64,000 nt of DNA from Caballeronia humi (GCF_001544475.1 NZ_FCNW02000004.1:62001-126000); one strand, 5' to 3'; counted from the first letter of the stretch, positions 25,276-36,019 are shown. The notes: generated by a model not told the origin, from the letters alone. Numbers and translations are program-made.

Positions 25276-26736
25276 ATGAGAAAACTTCTCGTTGAAATCC
25301 TGGCTTGTCTGTCGCTGGCCGCGTGTGCGGTGCAACCCGCGACGCACGCCGATTTGCCCGCCACGGTTACTGCCACGGCACCCGCCGCATGGAGCGTGGA
25401 CGTGCCGCGCGATCCCGCCGATCCCGCCGCGTGGTGGACCCAGTTCGGCGACCCGGTGCTGCACGAACTCGTGGCGTCGGTGCTGAACGACAATCTCGAT
25501 TTGCAAGCCGCCGTCGAGCGCGTGAAGCAGGCGCAGGCGCTCACGACGCAGCGCCGCGCCGCGCTCCTCCCGCAACTCGACGCGAACGCCGGCGCCTCCG
25601 ATGCCCGTCAGAACACGCCGCCGCCGCTCGGCTACGTGCGTCAGGCGGGGATCGGGTTGTCGCTGAGCTGGACGCCCGATGTGTTCGGCGGCGAGCGGCT
25701 GGAATTGCTGGCGTCGCAGGCGCAACTCGTCGGACGCGAACATGCCGCCGATCAGTTGCGGCTCGCGCTCGCAGCCGATACGGCGTCGGCGTATGTCGAT
25801 TTGCGCTGGGCGCAGGCGGAACTGAAGATCCTGCGGGACAATCTCGCGATCCGCGAACGCGCGCTGCGGCTGACACAGCGCCGCCTGCAATACGGCCTCT
25901 CGACGCAGCTCGACGTCTCGCGCGCGCAGAACCAGTTGAGCGACCTGCAATCACGCATTCCGCGCGTTCAGTCGACGATTCAGCATCAGTTGAGCCTGAT
26001 CGCCGTGTACTCGGGTCGCACGCCCGAATCCGTCGACCGGCTGATGCTCGCGAACGCCGGCGACGCGCCCGTGATCCCGGTGCCCGCGAGCGGCGTGCCG
26101 CAGACGCTGCCGTCCGATGCGCTCCTGCGCCGCCCGGACGTGCTCGCCGCCTACGCGACCGTCCAGCAGCGCGCGGCGGAGGTCGGGGTGTCGCGGGCGG
26201 AGCGCTATCCGAAATTTTCGTTGCGTCTGACGGACGGCTTGCTGGCGTCGTCGTATCTCGGCCTGCCGACCCTCACCGACAACCTCTTCAGCGCCGCCCT
26301 CAACGCGACGAGCCCGATTTTCAATGCGGGCCGGATCACGGCTGGGATCGAGCAGAGCGAGAGCCGGTTGCGCGAATCCGATCTGAACCTTCGGCAGACG
26401 ATGCTGCAGGCGCTGAAGGAAGTGGAGGATACGAGGAGCGACCTCGTCAGCACGACCGAGCAGTCCGCGCGTCTCACTGATGCGCTCGCCGCGTCAGACA
26501 AGTCGTTGACACTTTCGACGCAGCTCTACAAAGGCGGCGCGGCGAGCTTCCTGGACGTGCTGGCGGCGCAGGAGTCGTATCTGCAGGACGCGGATTCGTT
26601 GAATCTGGCGAAGCGCGAGCATGCGCTGGCGGCGGTGGCGCTGTACCGGTCGCTCGGCGGTGGCTGGAGCCAGACGCCCGTGGATGCCGATGCGCTCGCG
26701 AGCCGCACGCCGTCGCTCGTCGAAGCGGTCAAGTAA
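25276..26736 (+). CDS. Outer-membrane efflux lipoprotein (NodT/OMF family)
   Basis: The 486-residue protein has a lipoprotein signal with lipobox LAAC (Cys17). Two OEP (TolC-like) repeats follow (DNLDLQAAVERVKQAQALTTQRRAALLPQLDANAG; LGLPTLTDNLFSAALNATSPIFNAG). It forms the outer-membrane channel of the EmrAB-type pump encoded just upstream. The gap to the transporter gene is 27 bp. Confidence 0.92.
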   Translation: MRKLLVEILACLSLAACAVQPATHADLPATVTATAPAAWSVDVPRDPADPAAWWTQFGDPVLHELVASVLNDNLDLQAAVERVKQAQALTTQRRAALLPQLDANAGASDARQNTPPPLGYVRQAGIGLSLSWTPDVFGGERLELLASQAQLVGREHAADQLRLALAADTASAYVDLRWAQAELKILRDNLAIRERALRLTQRRLQYGLSTQLDVSRAQNQLSDLQSRIPRVQSTIQHQLSLIAVYSGRTPESVDRLMLANAGDAPVIPVPASGVPQTLPSDALLRRPDVLAAYATVQQRAAEVGVSRAERYPKFSLRLTDGLLASSYLGLPTLTDNLFSAALNATSPIFNAGRITAGIEQSESRLRESDLNLRQTMLQALKEVEDTRSDLVSTTEQSARLTDALAASDKSLTLSTQLYKGGAASFLDVLAAQESYLQDADSLNLAKREHALAAVALYRSLGGGWSQTPVDADALASRTPSLVEAVK

Positions 26737-26749
26737 GGAGAACGGGGAT

Positions 26750-27199
26750 ATGAGCCTGATCGAAGAAACCGGCGCCGGCCTCGACGGCCTCTCGCAATTG
26801 CGCGCGCTGATCGCCTCGGGACGCAAGCCCGGAATACTCGTCGCGCTCGATTTCGACTTCGTGGAAGTCGAGGCGGGCAGGGCGGTGTTCGCGGGCATCG
26901 CGGGCGAACACGCATACAACCCGATCGGCACCGTACACGGCGGTTACGCGGCCACGCTGCTCGACTCGGCGTGCGGATGCGCCGTGCACTCGTGTCTCAC
27001 ACCGGCGCAGGCCTACACCACGCTCGAACTGAAGGTTTCATACCACAAGGCGATTACGCGCGACTCGGGCCTGCTGCGCGCTGAGGGCCGCGTGCTGTCG
27101 ATCGGACGGCGCGCCGCGTTCGCCGAGGCGACGCTAAAGGACGCGAGCGGCCGCCTGCACGCCTCCGCGACCTCGACGCTGCTCGTCATCGACCGCTGA
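26750..27199 (+). CDS. PaaI family thioesterase
   Basis: The 149-residue hotdog-fold protein has the PaaI/COG2050 signature (NPIGTVHGGYAATLLDSACGCAVHS). Such enzymes hydrolyse acyl- or aryl-CoA thioesters. ATG 26750 lies 13 bp after the efflux lipoprotein stop with AAGGAG upstream, so it belongs to the efflux operon. Its pairing with the pump suggests both handle an aromatic or fatty-acid compound, but this is inference. Confidence 0.88.
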   Translation: MSLIEETGAGLDGLSQLRALIASGRKPGILVALDFDFVEVEAGRAVFAGIAGEHAYNPIGTVHGGYAATLLDSACGCAVHSCLTPAQAYTTLELKVSYHKAITRDSGLLRAEGRVLSIGRRAAFAEATLKDASGRLHASATSTLLVIDR

Positions 27200-27511
27200 T
27201 CTGGTCGGGGCCGTCGAGAGCTGCTTCCTTTAGCCGGCTCTCGGAAAATCACTAGGAGCGTTCTCGCGGATCATTTTCGGGTGGACGTCTACCTTTACCG
27301 AAAGTCGCGCGATCGCCTTGAACGACGGTGTACGAGGTCTTGCAGCGACAGGCTGCTGCGGAGAATTTCCAATATTGATCGAAGTGAGCAGGGCAGATGT
27401 TAGGGTCGGAAGCAAACACTCACTTATGCGCACTTTTCTACAAATCCAGCGACACAGTGGAGCATATCACGCGTATAAGTGATGTTTTGTTGACAGAAAA
27501 CAGGAAAAACC
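27200..27511. other. Intergenic region between the efflux operon and fkbM-like gene
   Basis: No convincing gene is seen in these 312 bp. A 7-bp inverted repeat, CGAGAGC at about 27216 and GCTCTCG at about 27238, could be a weak terminator. A short minus-strand open frame (27230-27433) has no recognisable product. The end near 27512 is AT-rich and probably holds the promoter of the next gene. Confidence 0.4.
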
Positions 27512-28345
27512 ATGCAGAACGCTTCGCCGACCCCACTGACGCCGCCGATGTACCTAATTCAGACGCGTCACGGTTCGATGCTGGCAAACGGTAACGACTT
27601 TTTCATCGGAAGGGCGCTGCTGGAGTATGGCGAATTCAGCGAAATCGAGTCGCAGTTCATCATGCAGTTGGTCGGCGGTTCCGGACTTGTGGTTGAGGTG
27701 GGGGCCAATATCGGCGCTCATAGCATCGCGATGGCGAAGACCGCGGCTCAAAACCACCAGACGATGGTGGTATTCGAGCCTCAGCCCGTCATTTTTCAGA
27801 ACCTGTGCGCAAATCTCGCGCTGAACAATATCCAGAATGTTCGGGCTTGGCCTTTCGCCTGCGGGGCGGAGAAGGGCGAACTCCACTTTCCGTCACAAGA
27901 CTACTATTCGCCGGGCAATTTCGGAGGCGTGTCAATGCAGACCGAGGCCGGCGCGAACACGGTCGTTGTTCCGTGCGTAACGCTTGACGAGATGTTGGGC
28001 GGCGCACTCGTAAGCCTCATTAAACTTGACGTGGAAGGCTTCGAATTGTCCGCGTTGCAGGGGGCGCAACGCACTATCGGGCGCTCCCGTCCGGTGCTGT
28101 ATGTGGAAAACGACCGCATGGATCGATCACCCGCGCTGATCGAATGGATATGGTCACAGGACTACAGGGTTTGGTGGCACATCCCGGCGCTTTTCAATCC
28201 GGACAACTATTTTGCGAAGTCCGAGAATATCTATAACAACATCGCGTCGTTCAATCTGCTGGCGCTGCCACGCGAACGCGCGGTGCAGACCGCAGGCTTG
28301 ATTGAAGTCACTGATTCGGCGTTTCACCCGCTCGCCAAACGCTGA
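27512..28345 (+). CDS. FkbM family methyltransferase
   Basis: The 277-residue protein has a Rossmann SAM-binding site (LVVEVGANIGAHSIAMA) and the FkbM signature (VSLIKLDVEGFELSALQGA, with the acidic D-x-E-G-x-E). FkbM enzymes O-methylate sugars or other small molecules. The gene looks lower in GC than the neighbouring DNA and stands alone between the efflux operon and a higBA module, suggesting lateral acquisition. The substrate is unknown. Confidence 0.87.
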   Translation: MQNASPTPLTPPMYLIQTRHGSMLANGNDFFIGRALLEYGEFSEIESQFIMQLVGGSGLVVEVGANIGAHSIAMAKTAAQNHQTMVVFEPQPVIFQNLCANLALNNIQNVRAWPFACGAEKGELHFPSQDYYSPGNFGGVSMQTEAGANTVVVPCVTLDEMLGGALVSLIKLDVEGFELSALQGAQRTIGRSRPVLYVENDRMDRSPALIEWIWSQDYRVWWHIPALFNPDNYFAKSENIYNNIASFNLLALPRERAVQTAGLIEVTDSAFHPLAKR

Positions 28346-28361
28346 CCAGCCGATTGCCCGT

Positions 28362-28670
28362 TCACGCCGTATCGCGCGGTGAAATCGTCCGCGCGATCTC
28401 CTCCGCGTGCTCCCGCTCGGCGATCTTCAGGTCGTACGTCACTTGCAGATTGAGCCATGTCTGGGCGTCGCCGCCGAAGTAGCGCGCGAGCCGCAGCGCC
28501 GTTTCGGGCGTGATCCCGCGCCGTTCGAGCACGATGTCGTTGATGCGGTTCGCCGTGACGTCGAGCGCGCGGGCGAGCGCGTTCGCGGTCATGTTGAGCG
28601 GCACGAGATAGTCCTCGCGCAGCACTTCGCCCGGGTGGACCGGACGCATGCCGTTCTTGAAATTGGCCAT
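28362..28670 (-). CDS. higA: HigA family antitoxin
   Basis: This 102-residue XRE-family antitoxin has a typical HigA opening (MRPVHPGEVLREDYLVPLNMTANALARALDVTANRINDIVLERRGITPETALRLARYF). It neutralises HigB and represses the operon. It is downstream of higB with a 30-bp gap on the minus strand, the usual toxin-first order of higBA. The gene ends 16 bp from the convergent FkbM gene. Confidence 0.92.
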   Translation of the reverse strand: MANFKNGMRPVHPGEVLREDYLVPLNMTANALARALDVTANRINDIVLERRGITPETALRLARYFGGDAQTWLNLQVTYDLKIAEREHAEEIARTISPRDTA

Positions 28671-28700
28671 ATTGATGTAGCCTCGCTTGGTGATAGTCGC

Positions 28701-28979
28701 TTAGTGGTAGTCGATGATCCGCACCTCGGCGGGTCCGTCCGGCGTCCATGAAAACAGGAGGCGCCACTGATTGTTCACGCGAATGCTGTACGTAGTGCCG
28801 AGATCGCCGCGCAATACTTCGAGCCGATTGCCCGGCGGCGTGCGCAACGCGCTGAGCGTGGCGGCGGCGTCGAGCAGCGTGAGTTTGCGCTCGGCTGCGG
28901 CCAGAATGTTCGCGAAGCGGCGGGTGCGCCCGGTTTCAAACAGCGCCCTCGTTTCGGCGCACTCGAAAGCAACAATCAT
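28701..28979 (-). CDS. higB: HigB family toxin (RelE superfamily)
   Basis: The 92-residue RelE-fold ribonuclease shows the HigB pattern (KLTLLDAAATLSALRTPPGNRLEVLRGDLGTTYSIRVNNQWRLLFSW). It cleaves mRNA on the ribosome. It is the first gene of the higBA operon; the promoter should lie just upstream (28980 onward), beside the uvrA regulatory region. Confidence 0.91.
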   Translation of the reverse strand: MIVAFECAETRALFETGRTRRFANILAAAERKLTLLDAAATLSALRTPPGNRLEVLRGDLGTTYSIRVNNQWRLLFSWTPDGPAEVRIIDYH

Positions 28980-29094
28980 TGGTCGTCATTTTATGCCGTT
29001 TGCCGGCAAGCGGCAAACTATTTTTCGTGGATTCCGCCGGAGCGGAACGGCTTCTGCTGGACTACCGCGTGCTCGGCACTTTTTGCGACAAACA

Positions 29095-29110
29095 CTGTAT
29101 GAGTGTACAG
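29095..29110 (+). promoter_or_regulatory. LexA (SOS) box upstream of uvrA
   Basis: CTGTATGAGTGTACAG matches the LexA consensus CTGT-N8-ACAG exactly; the symmetry extends to CACTGT...ACAGTG. TTGCGA (29083-29088) and TACAGT (29106-29111) with a 17-bp spacer form a promoter that overlaps the box. It lies about 100 bp before the uvrA start, so uvrA should be SOS-induced. Confidence 0.87.
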
Positions 29111-29208
29111 TGTCGAGCTTGGCGGCCGGGAGCCTGCGGATGGCATAAGCCGTGTGCACACCGAGCCGGAACTGAGCGACATAACTCATTGAACCGGTTA
29201 GCAAAAAA

Positions 29209-32200
29209 GTGGCATCGAATAACGCAATCCGCATTCGCGGCGCCCGTCAGCACAACCTCAAGAACCTCGATCTCGACCTCTTCACCGGCCAGATGACGGT
29301 GGTTACGGGCCCGTCGGGCTCGGGTAAATCGAGCCTCGTGTTCGACACGCTCTACGCGGAAGGCCAGCGTCGCTACGTCGAAACGTTCAGCGCCTACGCC
29401 CGCCAGTTTCTCGACCGGATGGACCGGCCGCAGGTGGACCGCGTGGACGGCGTGCCGCCCGCCATCGCCATCGACCAGACGAATCCGGTGCGCAGTTCGC
29501 GCTCGACGGTCGGCACGATGACCGAGCTGAACGACCACCTGAAGCTCTTTTACGCGCGCGCCGCCGAACTGTTCGATCGAAAGACGTCGCATCAGGTGCG
29601 GCACGACACGCCGGAAACGATCTACGCCGAGCTACTGGAACGCACACGCGCCGGCGATCCGCGCATCGCGATCACGTTCCCGGTCGAACTCCCCGATACC
29701 GCCAGCGACGACGAAGTCACGCAGTGGCTCTCCGCGAGCGGCTACACGCGCGTGCAGGCAAAGCGTCACGTCGAGACGGAGAGCGGCGCGCGACAGTTGC
29801 TCGATGTCGTTGCGGACCGGTTCCGCTTGCAGAACACCGAGCGCTCGCGCGCGCTGGAGGCGATCGAAGGCGCGCTGTTGCGGGGTACGGGGCGTGTAAA
29901 CGTCTACGTGCTCGCCGACGAAGGCGAGCCCGAGATCTGGCGCTTTTCGACTGGCCTGCACAGCCCGGAGAGCGATATCCGCTATGCCGATCCGCAGCCC
30001 GCGCTCTTTTCCTTCAATTCGGCCTATGGCGCGTGCGAGACGTGCCGCGGCTTCGGCCGGGTGATCGGCGTCGATCTGGGGCTCGTGATCCCGGACGAGC
30101 GCAAGACGCTCAAGGAAGGCGCGGTCAAGACGCTGCAGACGCCCGCGTGGAAGGAAAATCAGGACGATCTCATGCGCTACGGCGCGAAGGCGGGCATTCG
30201 TCTCGGCGTGCCGTGGAGCGAACTGACGCAAAAGGAACGCGACTGGGTCATCAAGGGCTCGCCGGACTGGACGGGCAAGTGGGGTAACCAGTGGTACGGC
30301 GTGCAGCGCTTCTTCGATTATCTGGAGTCGAAGGCGTACAAGATGCACATCCGCGTGCTGCTGTCGAAATATCGTAGCTACACGAAATGTCCCGCGTGCG
30401 ACGGCGCGCGCCTGAAAACCGAGGCGCTGCTCTGGCGCCTCGGCACGAAGGAACAGGCCGACGCGGTGCTTTCGCCGGCCGATCGCTTCATGCCGACCGG
30501 CGTCGAATGGACGCGTCCGCAGCTTGAGGCGATGCCCGGCCTCACGCTGCACGACCTGATGCTGATGCCGATCGAACGCATCCGCCGCTTCTTCGATTCG
30601 CTGACGCTGCCGAGCACGCTCCTCGACGAAGCCCTGAAGCTGCTGCACGCCGAAGTCCGCACGCGTCTCAAATATCTGTGCGACGTCGGCCTGGGCTATC
30701 TGACGCTCGATCGCCAGAGCCGCACGCTATCGGGCGGCGAGGTCCAGCGGATCAACCTGACGACCGCGCTCGGCACGTCGCTCGTCAACACGCTGTTCGT
30801 CCTCGACGAACCGAGTATCGGGTTGCATCCGCGCGACCTGAACCGGATCGTCGAGGCGATGCACCGGCTGCGCGACGCGGGCAACACGCTCGTCGTGGTG
30901 GAGCACGATCCGTCTGTGATGCTGGCCGCCGATCGCCTGATCGACATGGGCCCGGGCCCCGGCGAGCGCGGCGGCGACATCGTCTACGACGGCTCGCCCA
31001 ACGAAATCCAGAACAGCGACACGCTGACCGGCGCCTATCTCGGCGGTAGGAAACATGTGGCGCATGCGTCGAACTGGCTGCGCCGTCTGGTCGACGACAG
31101 CACGCCGCGCCTGATTCTCGAAGGCGCGAGCGACCACAACCTGCGTGAGGTCACGGTCGAGATCCCGCTGCAACGGCTCGTCTGCGTGACAGGCGTATCC
31201 GGTTCGGGCAAGTCGACGCTGATTCAGGACGTGCTCGCGCCCGCGCTCGCCCGCCATTTCGGCAAGGCGACGGAAGCGCCGGGGGCGTTTCGCGCGCTGC
31301 AAGGCGCCGATCAGTTGAGCGACGTCGTTTTCGTCGACCAGTCGCCGATCGGGCGCACGGCGCGCTCGAATCCGGCGAGCTACGTCGGCGCGTTCGACGA
31401 AATCCGCAAGTTGTTCGCGAAGGCGCCGCTCGCCGCCCAGCGCGGCTACGGCGCCAGCATGTTCAGCTTCAACTCGGGCGACGGCCGCTGCCCAACCTGC
31501 GGCGGCTCGGGCTTCGAGCACGTCGAAATGCAGTTCCTGAGCGATGTGTACCTGCGCTGCCCGGATTGCGACGGACGGCGTTATCGCGCCGAGGTTCTTG
31601 AAGTGAAGATCGAGCGCAGCGGGCGTCATCTGAGCGTCGCCGACGTGCTCGAACTGACGGTGAGCGAGGCCGTCGCGCTCTTCGCCAACGATGCCGAAGT
31701 GCTGCGCGTGCTGCAACCGATCGTCGATGTCGGGCTGGAATACGTAAAACTCGGCCAGCCGGTTCCAACCCTTTCCGGCGGCGAGGCGCAACGTCTCAAA
31801 TTGGCCGGCTTCCTCGCGGAAACGTCTCAAGCGAAGGGCGGAAAGCAGGGCCGCCTCTTCATGTTCGACGAACCGACGACCGGCCTCCATTTTGACGACA
31901 TCGCCAAGCTGATGCAGGCGCTGCGCCGCTTGCTGGAGCGCGGCCATTCGCTGATCGTGATCGAGCACAACCTCGATGTGATCCGCGCCGCCGACTGGAT
32001 CATCGATCTCGGCCCCGAAGGCGGCGACGGTGGCGGGCAAGTCGTGTGCGTCGGCACGCCGGACGACGTCGCCGCGTGCGAGCAGTCGCACACGGGCCGC
32101 GCACTCCTCGACTATGAAGAATCGATGGCGCCCGGCGCTGCCGAAAAGCGCGCGTCGGGCGTGCCGCTGCAGCTTGCTGCGGAAGTGGCGAGCGCGCGTC

Positions 32201-35025
32201 GCGCGTTGCAGGGCGAGGACGTGGTGCGCATCGTCAACGCGCGCGAACACAATTTGAAATCGCTCGACGTCGACATTCCTCACGGCAAGTTCAACGTCAT
32301 TACGGGGGTGTCCGGCTCCGGTAAATCGACGCTCGCGTTCGACATCCTTTTTCACGAAGGCCAGCGCCGTTATCTCGAATCGCTGAACGCGTATGCGCGC
32401 TCGATCGTTCAGCCAGCGGGCCGCCCCGAAGTCGATGCGGTCTACGGAATTCCGCCGACGGTCGCGATCGAACAGCGTCTGTCGCGCGGCGGGCGCAAGA
32501 GCACGGTCGCGACCACGTCCGAGGTGTGGCATTTCCTGCGGCTGCTGTACGTGAAGCTCGGCATCCAGCACTGCGTCCACGATGGCGCGCCGGTCCAGGC
32601 GCAGAGCGCCGAATCGATCGCCGCGCAAATCCTGCGCGATTTCAAGGGCCAGCACGTCGGGCTGCTCGCGCCGCTCGTCGTGAACCGGAAGGGCGTCTAT
32701 ACCGATATCGCGAAATGGGCGAAGGCGCGCGGGAATACGCATCTGCGCGTCGACGGCGAGTTTTTGCCCGTCAGCCCGTGGCCGAAGCTCGATCGCTTTC
32801 GCGAGCACACGATCGAACTGCCGGTCGGCGATCTCGTCGTGTCGGCGAACGACGAAGCGGCGCTGCGCAAGCTGCTCGACGAGACGCTCGAAGTCGGCAA
32901 AGGCGTGATGCATCTGCTCGCGCCGCTCGACGACCTGCACGGCGCGCTCAGCAACGGGCATCGTCGCGGGAAGGAAGAAACGCGCGTGTTCTCGACAAAA
33001 CGCGCCTGTCCGGTGTGCGGCACGAGCTATCCGGAGCTCGATCCGCGCATGTTTTCGTACAACAGCAAGCACGGCTGGTGCGGGACCTGCGTCGGCACGG
33101 GCCTGAAGCTCACGCGCGAACAACGCGCCGCCTACGACGACACAATCCTCGCCGGCGACGACCGCGGCCGCGAGCAGACCATCGGCTCGGTCGATCAGGA
33201 ACCGGACGACGTCGTGGACGTGCCGTGCCCCGATTGCGAAGGCACGCGCCTGAACGAGGTCGCGCGCGCCGTGACGTTCGGCAACTTCCCGATCACGGAC
33301 GTTGGCCGCTGGACCGTCAGCGACACGCGCCAGTGGGTGCAGAAGCTCGCGTTGAAAGGCCGCGACGCCGATATCGCGCGCGATGTCGTCAGCGAAATCG
33401 AAGGGCGCCTGCAGTTTCTGGAAGAAGTCGGACTTGGCTATCTGAGCCTCGACCGCGCTGCGCCGACGCTCTCCGGCGGCGAAGCGCAGCGCATCCGGCT
33501 CGCGGCGCAGCTCGGCAGTAATCTGCAGGGCGTTTGCTACGTGCTCGACGAACCGACCATCGGCCTGCATCCACGCGACAACCAAATCCTGCTCGACGCG
33601 TTGAAAAAGCTTGGCGACAAGGGCAATACGCTCGTTGTCGTGGAGCATGACGAGGACACGATTCGGCGCGCCGATCACATCATCGATATCGGGCCGGGCG
33701 CGGGCAAGCGCGGCGGGACGGTGGTCGCGCAGGGCGGCGTCGACGATCTGGCGGCGCACAAGGATTCGCTGACCGGCCAGTTTCTCGCCAACCCGATCGT
33801 GCATCCGCTTAAACCCCGCCGCGACGTGCGCGCCGGCACTGCCAAGCGCGCGGCGACGCCCGAGCATTGGCTGACAGTCGAAGGCGCGACGCTGCACAAT
33901 CTGCGCAACGTCACGGCGAGCATGCCGCTTACGCGTCTCGTCGCGATTACGGGTGTCTCCGGCTCCGGCAAATCGACGCTCGCCCGCGACGTTTTGATGA
34001 CAAATCTCCTCGATGCGGTCGGCCGTTCGGTGCTGTCGTCGCCCGCGACGCGCCGCGCGCGCAAAGCCGCTCAGGCGGACGCGCCCGTGCGCAACCGCGC
34101 GAGCGTTTTGTCGCGCGAGGCGCCGCGCCCCAAATTCGACGTCGCGCACAACTGGCAGGGCTGCTCGGGCGTGACCGGCTGGGAATCGATCGATCGCGTG
34201 CTCGAAGTCGACCAGACGCCGATCGGCAAGACGCCGCGCTCGTGTCCGGCGACCTATATCGGCATGTGGGACACGATCCGCAAGCTGTTCGCCGATACGC
34301 TCGAAGCTCGCGCGCGCGGCTACACGCCGTCGCGTTTTTCCTTCAACACCGGCGACGGCCGCTGCCCGGCGTGCGAGGGGCAGGGCGTACGCACGATCGC
34401 GATGAGCTTCCTGCCCGACGTGAAAGTGCCGTGCGATGTCTGTCACGGCCAGCGCTTCAACCCGGAAACGCTCGCGGTGACGTGGCGCGGCAAGAACATC
34501 GGCGAAGTGCTGACGATGGAAATCGACGAGGCCGTCGAGTTCTTCGGCTCGATGACGAGCATCGCGCATCCGCTGCAGTTGATGAAGGACGTCGGGCTCG
34601 GGTATCTGACGCTCGGCCAGCCTTCGCCGACGCTGTCGGGCGGCGAGGCGCAGCGCATCAAGCTCGTGACGGAACTGAGCAAGGTGCGCGACGACGTCAC
34701 GCGGCGCGGGCAAAAGGTGCCGCACACACTTTACGTGCTCGACGAACCGACAGTCGGCCTGCATATGGCAGACGTCGCAAAATTGATCCGCGTGCTGCAT
34801 CGGCTGGTGGACGGCGGGCATAGCGTCGTCGTGATCGAGCACGATCTCGACGTGATCGCCGAAGCCGACTGGGTGCTGGACCTCGGCCCAGAAGGCGGTG
34901 TGAACGGCGGAATGATCGTCGCGGCCGCCGATCCGGAGACGCTTTCCCGAAACGCGCGCAGCCACACCGGCGCGGCATTGCGGCCAGTGCTGGCTCGGGT
35001 GGCGGCGGAGGAAAACGCCGCCTGA
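29209..35025 (+). CDS. uvrA: Double-length excinuclease subunit UvrA (two UvrA units in one chain)
   Basis: The product has 1938 residues, twice the usual ~950. It contains four ABC ATPase domains: Walker A motifs near residues 40 (GPSGSGKSS), 666, 1034 and 1584 (each GVSGSGKST), and four ABC signatures (LSGGE near 507, 854, 1420, 1809). Paired C-x2-C zinc elements occur in both halves. UvrA recognises damaged DNA as a dimer in nucleotide excision repair; here the dimer appears fused. Such 'dimeric form' UvrA proteins are known in Burkholderiaceae as a second copy. The start is GTG. A LexA box precedes it. Confidence 0.93.
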   Translation: MASNNAIRIRGARQHNLKNLDLDLFTGQMTVVTGPSGSGKSSLVFDTLYAEGQRRYVETFSAYARQFLDRMDRPQVDRVDGVPPAIAIDQTNPVRSSRSTVGTMTELNDHLKLFYARAAELFDRKTSHQVRHDTPETIYAELLERTRAGDPRIAITFPVELPDTASDDEVTQWLSASGYTRVQAKRHVETESGARQLLDVVADRFRLQNTERSRALEAIEGALLRGTGRVNVYVLADEGEPEIWRFSTGLHSPESDIRYADPQPALFSFNSAYGACETCRGFGRVIGVDLGLVIPDERKTLKEGAVKTLQTPAWKENQDDLMRYGAKAGIRLGVPWSELTQKERDWVIKGSPDWTGKWGNQWYGVQRFFDYLESKAYKMHIRVLLSKYRSYTKCPACDGARLKTEALLWRLGTKEQADAVLSPADRFMPTGVEWTRPQLEAMPGLTLHDLMLMPIERIRRFFDSLTLPSTLLDEALKLLHAEVRTRLKYLCDVGLGYLTLDRQSRTLSGGEVQRINLTTALGTSLVNTLFVLDEPSIGLHPRDLNRIVEAMHRLRDAGNTLVVVEHDPSVMLAADRLIDMGPGPGERGGDIVYDGSPNEIQNSDTLTGAYLGGRKHVAHASNWLRRLVDDSTPRLILEGASDHNLREVTVEIPLQRLVCVTGVSGSGKSTLIQDVLAPALARHFGKATEAPGAFRALQGADQLSDVVFVDQSPIGRTARSNPASYVGAFDEIRKLFAKAPLAAQRGYGASMFSFNSGDGRCPTCGGSGFEHVEMQFLSDVYLRCPDCDGRRYRAEVLEVKIERSGRHLSVADVLELTVSEAVALFANDAEVLRVLQPIVDVGLEYVKLGQPVPTLSGGEAQRLKLAGFLAETSQAKGGKQGRLFMFDEPTTGLHFDDIAKLMQALRRLLERGHSLIVIEHNLDVIRAADWIIDLGPEGGDGGGQVVCVGTPDDVAACEQSHTGRALLDYEESMAPGAAEKRASGVPLQLAAEVASARRALQGEDVVRIVNAREHNLKSLDVDIPHGKFNVITGVSGSGKSTLAFDILFHEGQRRYLESLNAYARSIVQPAGRPEVDAVYGIPPTVAIEQRLSRGGRKSTVATTSEVWHFLRLLYVKLGIQHCVHDGAPVQAQSAESIAAQILRDFKGQHVGLLAPLVVNRKGVYTDIAKWAKARGNTHLRVDGEFLPVSPWPKLDRFREHTIELPVGDLVVSANDEAALRKLLDETLEVGKGVMHLLAPLDDLHGALSNGHRRGKEETRVFSTKRACPVCGTSYPELDPRMFSYNSKHGWCGTCVGTGLKLTREQRAAYDDTILAGDDRGREQTIGSVDQEPDDVVDVPCPDCEGTRLNEVARAVTFGNFPITDVGRWTVSDTRQWVQKLALKGRDADIARDVVSEIEGRLQFLEEVGLGYLSLDRAAPTLSGGEAQRIRLAAQLGSNLQGVCYVLDEPTIGLHPRDNQILLDALKKLGDKGNTLVVVEHDEDTIRRADHIIDIGPGAGKRGGTVVAQGGVDDLAAHKDSLTGQFLANPIVHPLKPRRDVRAGTAKRAATPEHWLTVEGATLHNLRNVTASMPLTRLVAITGVSGSGKSTLARDVLMTNLLDAVGRSVLSSPATRRARKAAQADAPVRNRASVLSREAPRPKFDVAHNWQGCSGVTGWESIDRVLEVDQTPIGKTPRSCPATYIGMWDTIRKLFADTLEARARGYTPSRFSFNTGDGRCPACEGQGVRTIAMSFLPDVKVPCDVCHGQRFNPETLAVTWRGKNIGEVLTMEIDEAVEFFGSMTSIAHPLQLMKDVGLGYLTLGQPSPTLSGGEAQRIKLVTELSKVRDDVTRRGQKVPHTLYVLDEPTVGLHMADVAKLIRVLHRLVDGGHSVVVIEHDLDVIAEADWVLDLGPEGGVNGGMIVAAADPETLSRNARSHTGAALRPVLARVAAEENAA

Positions 35026-35043
35026 CTGCGGTTGGTTCACTGT

Positions 35044-35493
35044 TCAGTAACTCTTGTAGGGCAGAAACTTACCCGACAGAATGACGTTGACCCGATCCCC
35101 CTTGGGATCGGGCTGGCGCTGAATGTCCATCGAAAAATCGATCGCGCTCATGATTCCGTCGCCGAATTCTTCGTGGATCAGTTCCTTGATCGTCGTTCCG
35201 TAGACGTTCACGATCTCGTACCAGCGGTAGATCAGCGGATCGGTAGGCACGGCGCCCGGCAGCGAGCCTTTACACGGAACGATCTGAAGCCACGCGACGG
35301 CTTCATCGGAAAGTTCGAATATTTCGCCTACGGTCGTCGCCTGTTCCTTGGTGAAGGTCATCTGGCCGAGGCAGCCGGCCGTCACCCATTCCTTGCTCAG
35401 GCCGACTTTTTGCGCGACATCGGCCCATTTCAGCCCCTTGCCGACCTTCGCGGTGAGAATCATCCGCGTCACTTCGCTACGATCTGAAATCAT
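35044..35493 (-). CDS. cynS: Cyanate hydratase (cyanase)
   Basis: This 149-residue protein is complete. Cyanase converts cyanate and bicarbonate to ammonia and CO2. The catalytic triad is Arg90, Glu93 and Ser116, with the same relative spacing as Arg96/Glu99/Ser122 in E. coli (YRWYEIV; GIMSAIDF). The N-terminal helical domain (RSEVTRMILTAKVGKGLKWADVAQKVGLSKEW) is typical. CGGAGTGA upstream supports ATG 35493. It is divergent from the ACT gene with only 49 bp between start codons and lies about 25 kb from the nit cluster. No cynT or cynR neighbours are present. Confidence 0.95.
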   Translation of the reverse strand: MISDRSEVTRMILTAKVGKGLKWADVAQKVGLSKEWVTAGCLGQMTFTKEQATTVGEIFELSDEAVAWLQIVPCKGSLPGAVPTDPLIYRWYEIVNVYGTTIKELIHEEFGDGIMSAIDFSMDIQRQPDPKGDRVNVILSGKFLPYKSY

Positions 35494-35542
35494 CGCTGTC
35501 ACTCCGTGGAAAAATCCGCTTGAGTTTAGGTGGACAAAAATC

Positions 35543-35956
35543 ATGACCCAGGCGATCTCGACTCTCGACGTGCTGCTTGCATCGATGAAACCCAAATTGC
35601 AAGCGGGCGTGTATGTTTTCGCGTCCGTGCCATTCGATGCCGACCTGCGCGGTGTGGAGGCGATCGCTACTTTCCGCGAACGGGAAGGGCTGACCATGAT
35701 CGTCGAGGAAAGCGAAGCGTCGAAAGCCGGGCTGACACCGCTCTTTCGCGCCGCCTGGATTACGCTGACGGTTCACTCCGACCTGAACGCTGTTGGCCTG
35801 ACCGCCGCCTTTGCCCGCGCGCTCGGCGATGCGAACATCAGTTGCAATGTCGTCGCGGCCGCGTTTCATGACCATATCTTCGTTCCCGTCGACGATGCCG
35901 GGCGCGCCTTGGCCGCGCTCGAAGCGCTCCAAAAACGCGCTTCGGCGAGAGAATGA
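35543..35956 (+). CDS. ACT domain-containing protein
   Basis: The 137-residue protein consists of two ACT-like subdomains (LQAGVYVFASVPFDADLRGVEAIATFREREGLTMIVEE; WITLTVHSDLNAVGLTAAFARALGDANISCNVVAAAFHDHIFVP). It matches stand-alone ACT proteins of the DUF2241/ACT_3 type, which probably sense amino acids. The function is unknown. It is divergent from cynS. Confidence 0.84.
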   Translation: MTQAISTLDVLLASMKPKLQAGVYVFASVPFDADLRGVEAIATFREREGLTMIVEESEASKAGLTPLFRAAWITLTVHSDLNAVGLTAAFARALGDANISCNVVAAAFHDHIFVPVDDAGRALAALEALQKRASARE

Positions 35957-36019
35957 AGCGCGCGCTACACGCTGGTATGCTTGCCCCCTCGACCAATCAG
36001 GACCAGAACAAACTCCAAG

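Noticed and set aside
27230..27433. Minus-strand open frame of 67 codons in the gap before the FkbM gene
   Set aside because: No ribosome-binding site, no homology I recognise, and it overlaps the likely promoter of the next gene.
30727..35040. Very long open frame (over 1400 codons) on the minus strand opposite uvrA
   Set aside because: It mirrors the high-GC uvrA frame and has no recognisable domains; the plus-strand product is a clear UvrA.
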